Positions 51,273 through 60,043 of a stretch of 64,000 nucleotides of DNA are shown here, one piece after another. The stretch comes from Pseudomonadota bacterium. Its GTDB lineage: Bacteria; Pseudomonadota; Alphaproteobacteria; Sphingomonadales; Sphingomonadaceae. How positions within the stretch are numbered: the first letter of the stretch is position 1; each line of letters begins with the position of its first letter. The notes beneath the pieces were generated by a model. It had not been told where the DNA came from, made no database searches, and saw only the letters and a list, made by a program, of their open reading frames with translations. The DNA lies in contig JAEXAW010000071.1 in assembly GCA_023458055.1 (NCBI GenBank), positions 11,081 to 75,080 on the forward strand, read 5' to 3'. Both the position numbers and the translations under genes were made by a program.

Positions 51273-52475
51273 CTACCGCGAAAACCGCGCCGCTAGTTCC
51301 ACATGCGTCGACCAGCGGAATTGCCCCACCGGCTGCACCCAATCGAGGCGGTAGCCGCTTGCGATCAATTTCTTCGCATCGCGCGCAAAGGTCGCGGGAT
51401 TGCAGCTTACATAAGCGATAACCGGCACGGTGGATGCGGCAAGTTCGCGCACCTGATCCTCCGCCCCGGCACGGGGGGGATCGAGCACCACTGCGTCAAA
51501 TTTTGATGCGTCTCCTGCCATCAGCGGGCGGCGGAACAAATCGCGATGTTCGGTGAGGACGGCCCGCCCTGCCCGTCCCGCGGCCGCTTTCAACGCGAGC
51601 AACGGATCGCGCGCGGCTTCGGCGGCATAAATCTTGCGCCCTTCCGACAAGGCCAGCGCAAAGGTACCCAGCCCGGAGAACAGATCCGCGACCGTCTTGG
51701 CGTCACCCACCGCTTCGCGCACCGCCGCAACCAGCGCCGCTTCGCCCTCTTGGGTCGCCTGCAGGAAGGCATAGGGCGCGAACGGCACAGCAACCCCGCC
51801 GAGTGTTATGGTGAGCGGCTCGGGCTCCCATTGCGCTTCGGGGCCAAAGCCATTGTCGAGCGACAGCCGCGCTAACCCTTGCTCGCGCGCGAAGGTGGTA
51901 AAGGCTTCGATGGCTTTCAAATCCTCCGCACCGAGCCCTTCGATCAGCACGTCGGCGCCCTGATCGACCAGGCTCAACTTGACCTGCACCGAGCGCTTGT
52001 CGCCAACGAGTGGCGCGAGCAAAGCGCGCAGCGGGGCAACCAGCGCAAACAGGGCTGGATGCAATATCTCGCATTGCTCCATATCGACGATGCGATGGCT
52101 GCCCTGCCCATTAAAGCCGAGCTGGAAATTGCGCCCGACGCGCGCGGCGCGCAAGGCTGCTCTGCGGCGGGTGCGCGGCGGCGAGACAATCGCTTCCCGC
52201 ACCGCATCCGCCACCACATCCTGCCCGGCAAGGCCGCCAATCACGCGGTCGCGGACATAATCGGCATAAGCGCTATCCGACAGATGCTGGAGTTGACACC
52301 CGCCACAGATCGGGAAGTGGCGGCAAACCGGCTCGGCATGATTGGGACCAAGGTCGAGCCCGCCATCTTCGCGGAGGCGGTCACCGGGCGCTGCCAGCGG
52401 AACATGGCGGCCATCGGCGGTCACGCCATCGCCGCGCGCGGCAATGCGGAGGATCAAATTGGGGTCTGCGCTCAT
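51273..52475 (-). CDS. SAM-dependent RNA (uracil-5-)methyltransferase, TrmA/RlmD family
   Basis: RNA m5U methyltransferase of 400 residues. Iron-sulfur cysteines in CRHFPICGGCQLQH and DMEQCEILHP; SAM site in DLFSGLGTFALAL; DPPRAGAEDQ; catalytic Cys in YVSCNPATFARD. Whether it targets 23S rRNA or tRNA cannot be told. The ATG overlaps the nnrDE stop (ATGA), so translation is probably coupled. The N-terminal TRAM domain is short. Confidence 0.87.
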   Translation of the reverse strand: MSADPNLILRIAARGDGVTADGRHVPLAAPGDRLREDGGLDLGPNHAEPVCRHFPICGGCQLQHLSDSAYADYVRDRVIGGLAGQDVVADAVREAIVSPPRTRRRAALRAARVGRNFQLGFNGQGSHRIVDMEQCEILHPALFALVAPLRALLAPLVGDKRSVQVKLSLVDQGADVLIEGLGAEDLKAIEAFTTFAREQGLARLSLDNGFGPEAQWEPEPLTITLGGVAVPFAPYAFLQATQEGEAALVAAVREAVGDAKTVADLFSGLGTFALALSEGRKIYAAEAARDPLLALKAAAGRAGRAVLTEHRDLFRRPLMAGDASKFDAVVLDPPRAGAEDQVRELAASTVPVIAYVSCNPATFARDAKKLIASGYRLDWVQPVGQFRWSTHVELAARFSR

Positions 52476-53875
52476 GAAACGGCGCGTTGCACGGCTTTCG
52501 GCAAATGGTCAATGAGATCATCGGCAATGAGACCGGGTCCGGCGAGCCGTCCCGCTTCGGCATGGAGCCAGACGGCGGTTTCGGCATTTTCGAACGGCAG
52601 GTCGGGAAAGCGCGCAAGCGAAGCGCCGCAAAGGCCGGCCAACACATCGCCGGTGCCTGCACTCGCCAGCCAGGGCGAACCCGGCGGCGCCACGCGCATC
52701 CGGCCATCGGGCGCAGCGATGACGGTATCCGCGCCCTTATAGACGATAACCGCGTTGCACCGCTCCGCGGCGATCCGCGCCTGGTCCATCTTGTTGCCCT
52801 CGATTTGGCCGAACAGCGCGATAAATTCGCCATGATGCGGCGTCAGGATAACGGGCCGGGTAAAACGCGTCGCGGGATCGAGCAAATGCAGCGCATCGCC
52901 ATCGATCACGAGCGGCTTTTCCGAGGCGAGTGCCTGATCGAGCAGCGCGCGCGCATCGGCATCACGCCCCAGCCCGGGGCCGATGGCGACGGCATTGAGC
53001 CGCTTGTCGCCGAGCAGCCGGGAAAGTTGCGCGCGCGACCGGCGCACTACCGCATGCGGGACGTTCAAAGTGACGTCATCGCTGACCAGCACCGCATAGC
53101 CCGCCTCGCCGCGCGCTGCAGCCGTCACCGCCAGCGCCGCCGCGCCCGGCATTGCGCCTGCGATCACCGCGACCATGCCTCGGCTATATTTATGATCGCC
53201 CGCCAAGGGCTTGAGGATGGCGGGCGGGGTCATGAACTGCGGGATGTCCGGGGCAATGTCATCATCGACCAACCCCAGCGTGTCCAGCAGCAGCGTGCCG
53301 CACCCCGATGCCGCCGGTTGCAGCACATGGGCTGGCTTGAGCGCACCAAGCGCCAGCGTCACATCGGTGCGCCATTGGGTTTCGGAGGTGGGATTATCGC
53401 TATTGAGCGCACTGGGCAAGTCAATGGCAATCACCCGCTCGGCCTTACGGAACAGCCGGAATGCTGCAGCTTCCCAGGCCGGATCAAGGCCGCCGCGTGC
53501 GCCGGTGCCGAAGATCGCATCAATGATGATCGGGGCAGCCTTGGTGTCAGCCGAAAGCGGTTCGGTCGGGCCTTCCCACAGTCCCGCCGCCCGGCGCGCG
53601 CCTTCGCTCTTGGCTCCCACCACCGGAACCACCCGCACGTTAGCGCCGAAATCCTGCAAATGCCGCGCCGCGACATAGCCATCGCCGCCATTATTACCGG
53701 GACCGGCGAGGATGAGTATGCCCCGCCCCGCCGCAATCCGCCAGACGAGGTCAGCGACGGCCTTACCGGCGCGCTCCATATAGAAGCTGGGCGGGCGTTC
53801 GGCGGTAAATTTTGCAGCCTCCACCGCCCGCATTTGCGCGGCGGTGAAGATCGGGCCGGAGGGCGGGCCGGTCAT
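52472..53875 (-). CDS. nnrDE: Bifunctional NAD(P)H-hydrate epimerase/dehydratase
   Basis: Repairs hydrated NADH/NADPH. The 467 residues join an N-terminal YjeF_N epimerase (ILAGPGNNGGDGYVAARHLQ, IDAIFGTGARGG) to a C-terminal ribokinase-like ADP-dependent dehydratase (VAIGPGLGRDADARALLDQ, LTPHHGEFIALFG, SAGTGDVLAGLCGASLA). Start ATG 53873-53875. It precedes the RNA methyltransferase with a four-base overlap and follows ilvD on the same strand. Confidence 0.93.
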   Translation of the reverse strand: MTGPPSGPIFTAAQMRAVEAAKFTAERPPSFYMERAGKAVADLVWRIAAGRGILILAGPGNNGGDGYVAARHLQDFGANVRVVPVVGAKSEGARRAAGLWEGPTEPLSADTKAAPIIIDAIFGTGARGGLDPAWEAAAFRLFRKAERVIAIDLPSALNSDNPTSETQWRTDVTLALGALKPAHVLQPAASGCGTLLLDTLGLVDDDIAPDIPQFMTPPAILKPLAGDHKYSRGMVAVIAGAMPGAAALAVTAAARGEAGYAVLVSDDVTLNVPHAVVRRSRAQLSRLLGDKRLNAVAIGPGLGRDADARALLDQALASEKPLVIDGDALHLLDPATRFTRPVILTPHHGEFIALFGQIEGNKMDQARIAAERCNAVIVYKGADTVIAAPDGRMRVAPPGSPWLASAGTGDVLAGLCGASLARFPDLPFENAETAVWLHAEAGRLAGPGLIADDLIDHLPKAVQRAVS

Positions 53876-53905
53876 GGCTGGCTGCCCGCCGCTTCCGGCT
53901 CTATT

Positions 53906-55630
53906 TCATATATCCGCAAACACATGGGTTTCGGCGCTGGCGCCGGGATGCGTCACCGCGCCCTTCCAGGCAGGCCCGACATTTTGCGCATAACGCCACA
54001 GAGCGCCGGATTGATAGTCATTGCTGCGCGGCTGCCATTTGGCCTTGCGCGCGGCCAATGTGGCGTCGTCCACGTCGAGGTCGATGCTTCCAGCCTCGGC
54101 ATCAATGCTGATGATGTCGCCATCTTCGACCAGTGCGATCGGCCCGCCTTCAGCGGCCTCGGGCCCGACATGGCCGATGCAGAAACCGCGCGTGCCGCCC
54201 GAAAAGCGCCCATCGGTAATGAGCGCAACTTTTTCGCCCATGCCCTGCCCGTAAAGCGCCGCGGTGGTTGACAGCATTTCGCGCATGCCGGGGCCGCCTT
54301 TGGGGCCTTCATAGCGGATGATGATGACCGAGCCTTCGGCGATCTCGCGGTTCTCGACGGCGGCGAAGGCGTCCTCTTCGCAATCAAAGCAACGCGCCGG
54401 GCCGCTGAACTGGAGCCGGTGCATACCCGCTACCTTGACGATAGCTCCGTCGGGCGCGAGGCTGCCCTTCAGGCCCACCACGCCGCCGGTGGGCGTGATT
54501 GGCGTCTTGGCGTCATAGATAACTTTTTGATCCGGATTCCAGACAATTGCGTCGATATTCTCACCTAAAGTCTTACCCGTCACGGTCAGGCAATTGCCGT
54601 CAAGAAAGCCTTCGGTCAACAAGGTCTTCATCAGCATATAAACGCCGCCTGCATCATGCATGTCCTTGGCGACATATTTCCCGCCGGGTTTGAGGTCCGC
54701 GATATAAGGTGTTGATTTGAAAATCTCGGCTACATCGAAGAGGTCAAATTCGATCCCCGCTTCATGCGCCATTGCCGGCAAGTGCAGCGCGCCGTTGGTT
54801 GAACCACCGGTCGCTGCCACCACGCGCGCGGCATTTTCGAGAGCAGCGCGCGTGACAATGTCGCGCGGGCGGATATTGCGCGCGATGAGTTCCATCACCT
54901 GCTCGCCTGCGGCAAGAGCCACTTCTTCACGGCTCTTGTAAGGAGCGGGCGCCATATTGCTGTTAGGCAAGGATAACCCGATGGCCTCCGCGACGCAGGC
55001 CATGGTGTTAGCCGTAAATTGGCCGCCGCACGCGCCATGACCGGGGCAGGCGACTTTTTCGAGCGCAATCAACTCCTGCAACGGGCAATTCCCTGCTGCA
55101 TGCTGCCCCACCGCTTCGAACACATCGACGACGGTGACGTCCTGGTCATGGAAGCGGCCGGGCAAGATCGACCCGCCATAAACGAAAATCGACGGCACGT
55201 TCAAACGGATCATAGCCATCATCATGCCAGGGAGCGATTTGTCGCAGCCCGCAAAACCGACCAGGGCGTCATAGCAATGGCCGCGCACGGAAAGCTCGAT
55301 ACTGTCGGCAATCACCTCGCGGCTAATCAGCGAGCTTTTCATCCCCTGATGACCCATGGCGATACCATCGGTGACTGTGATGGTGTTGAACCGCCGCGGC
55401 ATCCCGCCGCCGCGCTCTACGCCCAAACGGCATATATCCGCCTGCGCATCGAGCGCGGTATTGCACGGCGCGCTGTCGTTTCCGGCCGAAACCACGCCAA
55501 CAAAGGGGCGCGCAATCTCTTCTTCGGTAAGACCCATTGCATAATAATAGCTGCGGTGCGGCGCGCGCTCGGGGCCGACCGAAACATGGCGCGAGGGAAG
55601 CTTGGACTTGTCAAAACGCGAACTGGTCAC
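53906..55630 (-). CDS. ilvD: Dihydroxy-acid dehydratase
   Basis: Iron-sulfur dehydratase of 574 residues in branched-chain amino acid synthesis. Cluster cysteines lie in GCDKSLPGMMMAM, CPGHGACGGQFTANTM and the DSAPCNTALDAQADICRLG region; the C-terminal GHVGPEAAEGGPIALVEDGD is diagnostic. Start ATG 55628-55630. Lengths and motifs are normal. Confidence 0.95.
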   Translation of the reverse strand: MTSSRFDKSKLPSRHVSVGPERAPHRSYYYAMGLTEEEIARPFVGVVSAGNDSAPCNTALDAQADICRLGVERGGGMPRRFNTITVTDGIAMGHQGMKSSLISREVIADSIELSVRGHCYDALVGFAGCDKSLPGMMMAMIRLNVPSIFVYGGSILPGRFHDQDVTVVDVFEAVGQHAAGNCPLQELIALEKVACPGHGACGGQFTANTMACVAEAIGLSLPNSNMAPAPYKSREEVALAAGEQVMELIARNIRPRDIVTRAALENAARVVAATGGSTNGALHLPAMAHEAGIEFDLFDVAEIFKSTPYIADLKPGGKYVAKDMHDAGGVYMLMKTLLTEGFLDGNCLTVTGKTLGENIDAIVWNPDQKVIYDAKTPITPTGGVVGLKGSLAPDGAIVKVAGMHRLQFSGPARCFDCEEDAFAAVENREIAEGSVIIIRYEGPKGGPGMREMLSTTAALYGQGMGEKVALITDGRFSGGTRGFCIGHVGPEAAEGGPIALVEDGDIISIDAEAGSIDLDVDDATLAARKAKWQPRSNDYQSGALWRYAQNVGPAWKGAVTHPGASAETHVFADI

Positions 55631-55670
55631 TCGGATATCCTTTCGTTTTCACGAAATTCCCTAAGCTGGT

Positions 55671-56411
55671 TCAGCCCCCCGACGCAAGCATCTTGCTGCA
55701 TTGCAGCGCAGTTTGTGCAATTATATCGGCATAGCGCTGCTGTCCCGCCGCATCGGCAATCTCGTTTTGCCGGACTTCAATGCCGACATAAGGGAATTTC
55801 CGTTCGGCATGGCGGTCCATCGTATAGTTTAGCAATTTGCCGGAATAAGGCTGCTGGTCGCCGGTGACGAGGCCCGCCGCCTCGAACAAGGGGATTGCGA
55901 TGCGCGCGGCGCGATCATCTTCATTATAGAGGCAGGCAATCTGCCAGGGTCGTTCGGTGTCGGGATGCTCGTGCAAGTGCGGCGTAAAGCTGTGGAGCGA
56001 CACGATCAAGGCGGGCGGCGCTTTTGCCAGAACCGCGTCGAGTGCCGCATGATAGGGCTCGAAGAAGCGTCGCATCCGTTCGGGCAGGTGCGCGTCAGTC
56101 GGATAATTGCCCGGAATGGGGTGGCCATCGCTGATATGGGGGAGCAGGCCCGGCGCGTCCGGCGCGCGGTTACAATCAATCACGAGGCGCGACACGCCGC
56201 CCTGAAAGGCTGAAAATTCAGGATATTGCGCAACGATCCTGTCACCGACTTCAAGCACGCCAAGGTCGACCGCGATGTGATTGGCTAGCAGCGCAGGGTC
56301 GATGCCGAGATCGATATCGTGCGGTACGTGGCTGGATGCGTGGTCCGACACAATAAGGATGCCGCCGGGACGCGGGGTGCCGACAAGGCGATAGGCTTCG
56401 TGTTGCTGCAT
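55671..56411 (-). CDS. N-formylglutamate amidohydrolase-like protein
   Basis: Protein of 246 residues of the N-formylglutamate amidohydrolase family (HutG-type metal hydrolase). Motifs: SDHASSHVP, SRLVIDCNRAPDAPG, LIVSLHSFTPH, VGIEVRQNEIAD. No other histidine-degradation genes are nearby, so the true substrate may differ. I use ATG 56409-56411 (MQQHEAYRLVG), five bases after GGAGG; a further ATG at 56429 lies in a dispersed repeat. Confidence 0.82.
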   Translation of the reverse strand: MQQHEAYRLVGTPRPGGILIVSDHASSHVPHDIDLGIDPALLANHIAVDLGVLEVGDRIVAQYPEFSAFQGGVSRLVIDCNRAPDAPGLLPHISDGHPIPGNYPTDAHLPERMRRFFEPYHAALDAVLAKAPPALIVSLHSFTPHLHEHPDTERPWQIACLYNEDDRAARIAIPLFEAAGLVTGDQQPYSGKLLNYTMDRHAERKFPYVGIEVRQNEIADAAGQQRYADIIAQTALQCSKMLASGG

Positions 56412-56423
56412 ATGCCCTCCCTT

Positions 56424-56510
56424 CGTCATCCCCGGCCTGACCGGGGATCCATCACCCGACCAGTAAACATAGAGGGCCGGTGATGGATTCCCGCCTGCGC
56501 GGGAATGACG
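56424..56510. repeat. Family E repeat (CCCCGGCCTGACCGGGG type)
   Basis: Two hairpins, ccccggcctgaccgggg and ttcccgcctgcgcgggaa, with inner matching gatccatcacc and ggtgatggatt, bounded by cgtcat and atgacg. It separates ispE from the amidohydrolase gene. Confidence 0.85.
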
Positions 56511-56519
56511 AGAAAAGGG

Positions 56520-57392
56520 TCAACCGACATGGGTCGCAAGCGTCCAATAGCTGGGAAAACGGTCGCGGATCATGGCTTGTGCCTTATCGCGCGCGGCTTC
56601 GCTCGCAAACAGCGCGAAGCAGGTGGCGCCAGAGCCGGACATGCGCGCGCGGCCCGCTTCGGCGAGCGGTTCGAGGACGGCCAAAATCTCGGCAATGGCG
56701 GGGCATAGCGCGGTCGCCATCGGTTGCAGGTCATTGCGGCCCGTATCGATGATCTGACTTGCACTCCCCTGCGGCATTGCGCCGTGATCCACCTTGTTCC
56801 ACGCGCCGAACACGGCGGCAGTCGAAACCGGTTCGAGCGGATTGACCAGCAGCATCGGTTTTCCAGCGAGGTCGGGATCGGCGATCAGGCTCAGCTTATC
56901 ACCGCGTCCGGTACCGATGCACGGTTTGCCGACGATGCAGGCGGGGACGTCCGCGCCCAGTTGCTGGCCGATGCTGAGGAGGCCGCTCAAGGGCAGATGG
57001 ACGCCCCAAAAGCGATTGAGGAGGCGCAGGCAGGCGGCGGCATCGGCCGACCCGCCGCCAATCCCCGAGGCTATCGGAAGGTTTTTGGTGAGCCTCAGTT
57101 TCGCGCCGGTCGCAACGCCAACATGATCGGCGAGCGCATAAGCGGCCTTCAGCACCAGATTATCGGCGTCGGCCTCCAGCTTCTTCCCGAACGGACCGGT
57201 CAGCGAGAGGGTAATGCGATAATCGGCCTCGACGGCCAGTTCATCACCATCGCGCGCAAAGGCGAAGGCGGTTTCGAGGTCATGATAGCCATCGCTGCGC
57301 CGCCGCCGGACGTGGAGCGCAAGGTTGATCTTGGCAGGCGCGGTTTCGCTGTCAAACTCGTCGGCCATGCAGGGGGAGGAATAGGCGGTCAT
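56520..57392 (-). CDS. ispE: 4-diphosphocytidyl-2-C-methyl-D-erythritol kinase
   Basis: GHMP kinase of 290 residues in the MEP isoprenoid route. APAKINLALHVRRRRSDGYH, PIASGIGGGSADAAACLRLL (ATP loop) and MSGSGATCFALF are the three GHMP motifs. Start is ATG 57392 or the internal ATG 57368 (MADEFDSE); I keep the first because GAAG precedes it. Confidence 0.93.
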   Translation of the reverse strand: MTAYSSPCMADEFDSETAPAKINLALHVRRRRSDGYHDLETAFAFARDGDELAVEADYRITLSLTGPFGKKLEADADNLVLKAAYALADHVGVATGAKLRLTKNLPIASGIGGGSADAAACLRLLNRFWGVHLPLSGLLSIGQQLGADVPACIVGKPCIGTGRGDKLSLIADPDLAGKPMLLVNPLEPVSTAAVFGAWNKVDHGAMPQGSASQIIDTGRNDLQPMATALCPAIAEILAVLEPLAEAGRARMSGSGATCFALFASEAARDKAQAMIRDRFPSYWTLATHVG

Positions 57393-57402
57393 TTATCTTC
57401 TT

Positions 57403-57484
57403 CGTCATTGCGAGCAGCGAAACTGCACGGCAATCCAGAGTTGCGCGCGCGACTCTGGATTGCTTCGCTCCGCTCGCAATGACG
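57403..57484. repeat. Family B repeat, copy 4 (no gene)
   Basis: 82 bp bounded by cgtcattgcgagcag and cgctcgcaatgacg, arms cggcaatccagag and ctctggattgcttcgc. It is the best-preserved gene-less copy and lies between ispE and the ETF-QO gene. Confidence 0.85.
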
Positions 57485-57501
57485 GGTTGTGCAAAACCCC
57501 A

Positions 57502-59145
57502 TCACATATTCGGATAGTTGGGCCCGCCGCCGCCTTCAGGCGTGACCCAGTTGATATTCTGGAGCGGGTCCTTGATGTCGCAGGTCTTGCAGTGCACGCA
57601 ATTCTGCGCGTTGATGACGAAGCGCGGATTGGTCTCCTTGTCGACAACCTCATAGACCCCCGCCGGGCAATAACGCTGCGCCGGTTCGTCGAACATGGGC
57701 AAGTTATAGTCGATCGGAATATTCGGATCTTTAAGCTGCAAATGGCAGGGCTGATCTTCCTCATGGTTGGTGTTGGAGAGGAACACCGAGGACAAGCGGT
57801 CGAAGGTCAAAACCCCGTCCGGCTTGGGATAAGCGATGGGCTTGAACAGGTTTTTCTGGAGCAAGGTCGTATTGTCGCGATGATGCTTCATCGTGATCGG
57901 CAAGCCGATGCCGAGCGTGTTCATCCACATATCGATACCCGCGAGGATGGTACCGAAATCCTCGCCATATTTGGCGACCGCCGGCTGGACGTTGCGGACC
58001 ATTTTCAGTTCCTTGGCGATCCAGCTGTCGTTCAAATTGGCCTGATAATCGGCGACCTCGTCATGCTCGCGGCCCGCCGCAATCGCTGCTGCGATGCTTT
58101 CCGCGGCGAGCATGCCCGATTTCATCGCGGTATGGGTGCCCTTGATGCGGGGGACGTTGACGAAACCCGCCGAACAGCCGATCAGCGCGCCGCCGGGAAA
58201 GGCGAGCTTTGGCACCGATTGCCAGCCGCCTTCATTGATGGCGCGCGCGCCATAGGAGACGCGCTTGCCCCCTTCGAGTATTTTGGCGATTTCCGGGTGG
58301 GTCTTCCAGCGCTGGAATTCTTCAAACGGGAAGAGATAGGGGTTTTTATAATCGAGTGCGACAACGAAGCCCAATGCCACCTGACCATTGGCCTGATGGT
58401 AGAGGAACCCCCCGCCCCAGCTTTCGCTTTCGGAAAGCGGCCAGCCCTGGGTGTGGATGACCTTGCCGGGCACATGATTTTCCGGCTTAATGTCCCACAA
58501 TTCCTTCATGCCAAGGCCGTAAACTTGCGGCTGACTGTCGCGCTCAAGATCATATTTCACCTTGAGTTGCTTGGTGAGGCTCCCGCGCGCACCTTCGGCG
58601 AACAGCGTATATTTGGCGTGGAGTTCCATGCCGGGCTGATAGTCCGCCTTGTGGCTGCCATCGCGCGCGACGCCCATGTCGCCGGTTGCAACGCCGCGCA
58701 CCGCGCCCTTGTCATCATAAAGCACTTCCGCCGCCGGAAAGCCGGGGAAGATTTCGACGCCAAGATTTTCCGCTTGGCCCGCAAGCCAGCGGCAGAGATT
58801 GCCAAGGCTTCCGGTATAAGTGCCCTTATTGTGCATCCACGGCGGGGTCAGGATATGCGGCACCGCCATATGGCCGCCCTTCGACAACACCCAGTGATGG
58901 TTTTCCGTCACCGGCACATCGGCGAGCGAGCAGCCTTGCTCTTTCCAGTCGGGGATGAGTTCGTTGAGCGCCTTGGGGTCAATCACCGCGCCCGACAAAA
59001 TATGCGCGCCGATCTCTGACCCTTTTTCAAGGACACACACCGTAAGCTCGGGGTTGATCTGTTTGAGGCGAATAGCCGCAGAAAGACCCGCCGGGCCTCC
59101 GCCGACTATCACCACGTCATAGGGCATGGATTCCCGTTCGCTCAT
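57502..59145 (-). CDS. Electron transfer flavoprotein-ubiquinone oxidoreductase
   Basis: Membrane-associated FAD/4Fe-4S enzyme of 547 residues that passes electrons from ETF to ubiquinone, serving fatty acid and amino acid oxidation. VVIVGGGPAGLSAAIRLKQ binds FAD; the C-terminal cluster cysteines are in RYCPAGVYEVVDKE and CVHCKTCDIKDPLQNINWV, ending with GGGGPNYPNM, as in the human ETFDH family. Start ATG 59143-59145. It diverges from the UDG-like gene. Confidence 0.94.
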   Translation of the reverse strand: MSERESMPYDVVIVGGGPAGLSAAIRLKQINPELTVCVLEKGSEIGAHILSGAVIDPKALNELIPDWKEQGCSLADVPVTENHHWVLSKGGHMAVPHILTPPWMHNKGTYTGSLGNLCRWLAGQAENLGVEIFPGFPAAEVLYDDKGAVRGVATGDMGVARDGSHKADYQPGMELHAKYTLFAEGARGSLTKQLKVKYDLERDSQPQVYGLGMKELWDIKPENHVPGKVIHTQGWPLSESESWGGGFLYHQANGQVALGFVVALDYKNPYLFPFEEFQRWKTHPEIAKILEGGKRVSYGARAINEGGWQSVPKLAFPGGALIGCSAGFVNVPRIKGTHTAMKSGMLAAESIAAAIAAGREHDEVADYQANLNDSWIAKELKMVRNVQPAVAKYGEDFGTILAGIDMWMNTLGIGLPITMKHHRDNTTLLQKNLFKPIAYPKPDGVLTFDRLSSVFLSNTNHEEDQPCHLQLKDPNIPIDYNLPMFDEPAQRYCPAGVYEVVDKETNPRFVINAQNCVHCKTCDIKDPLQNINWVTPEGGGGPNYPNM

Positions 59146-59275
59146 TGTCCTCGTCCCCTGATATCCGGTTTCGTTACTTACAATCCTGTCGCGTCATCGC
59201 ACTGATCACACGCTTTGTCACCAATGGCGATGCCCGCCAATTGACCATGTCGTCAACTCCCTGTTTAAGAAAAGC

Positions 59276-60043
59276 ATGCAGGGGCAAGCAATCGACGTCG
59301 CGGAAAGCTATCTTAGCTGGTGGGCGCTTGCCGGTGTCGATTACGCCTATCGCGACGAAGCAACCCCGCTTTTGGCACCGCCGACGCTCAATCCATTGCC
59401 GCAAGCGCACAATGATTCGCCCGCGCTCGCCGCGATGACGGCACCGCAAGCGCCGGTTACGCCCGCAGAGCTTGGCCCCCTCCCTGCGACGCTCGATGCT
59501 TTTTACGAGTGGGTCCGCACCAGCCCCGCGCTCCCAGGCGCGAATTGGTCGCCGGTGCGGCTGTTGCCGCGTGGGTCGGTCACCTCCGGGCTGATGGTCT
59601 TCACCGATGTCCCTGACGCGGCGGACATTGAGCAGCAGATGCTGGTTGCGGGGGCTCAGGGCAAGCTCCTCACGGCCATGCTGGCAGCCATCGGTATTAA
59701 CATTGACGAAGTGTTGATCGCACCCTTGAGCTTCACCCGCCCGCCCGGTGGCCGCATTGATGCAGGCGCGGCGCGCGACCTGCTCGCAATCGCGCAGCAT
59801 CATATCGCGCTGGCTAAGCCGCGCCGCATCCTTATCCTCGGTGATCGGACGAGCCGTGCCCTCACCGGGATGGATATCCGCGAAGGACGCGGCTGGCTAC
59901 GAAACGTTAACCATGATAATGCAACAACGGGTGCAACTGTTACATTTCATCCGCGCTTCCTTCTGGAGCGGCCGCAATTCAAGCGCGCAACCTGGGAGGA
60001 TTTAAAGTTGCTGAAGAAGGAATTGGGACCAACCGATGCCTAA
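59276..60043 (+). CDS. Cysteine-free uracil-DNA glycosylase-like protein
   Basis: Protein of 255 residues whose C-terminal 150 residues follow the family 4 UDG layout: GLMVFTDVPDAADIEQQMLV in place of the GExPG motif, GKLLTAMLAAIGI, VLIAPLSFTRPPGG, RRILILGDRTSRALTG and VTFHPRFLLERPQFKRATWEDL. There is no cysteine anywhere, so the family 4 iron-sulfur cluster cannot form, and the usual motif A residues are changed. It may be inactive, structural, or act differently. A long Pro/Ala-rich N-terminus precedes the domain. The end overlaps the transglycosylase start by eight bases. Confidence 0.7.
   Translation: MQGQAIDVAESYLSWWALAGVDYAYRDEATPLLAPPTLNPLPQAHNDSPALAAMTAPQAPVTPAELGPLPATLDAFYEWVRTSPALPGANWSPVRLLPRGSVTSGLMVFTDVPDAADIEQQMLVAGAQGKLLTAMLAAIGINIDEVLIAPLSFTRPPGGRIDAGAARDLLAIAQHHIALAKPRRILILGDRTSRALTGMDIREGRGWLRNVNHDNATTGATVTFHPRFLLERPQFKRATWEDLKLLKKELGPTDA

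Noticed and set aside
52487..54271. Open frame of 594 codons on the plus strand
   Set aside because: It runs across nnrDE and the 3' end of ilvD in antisense; both real genes have full motifs.
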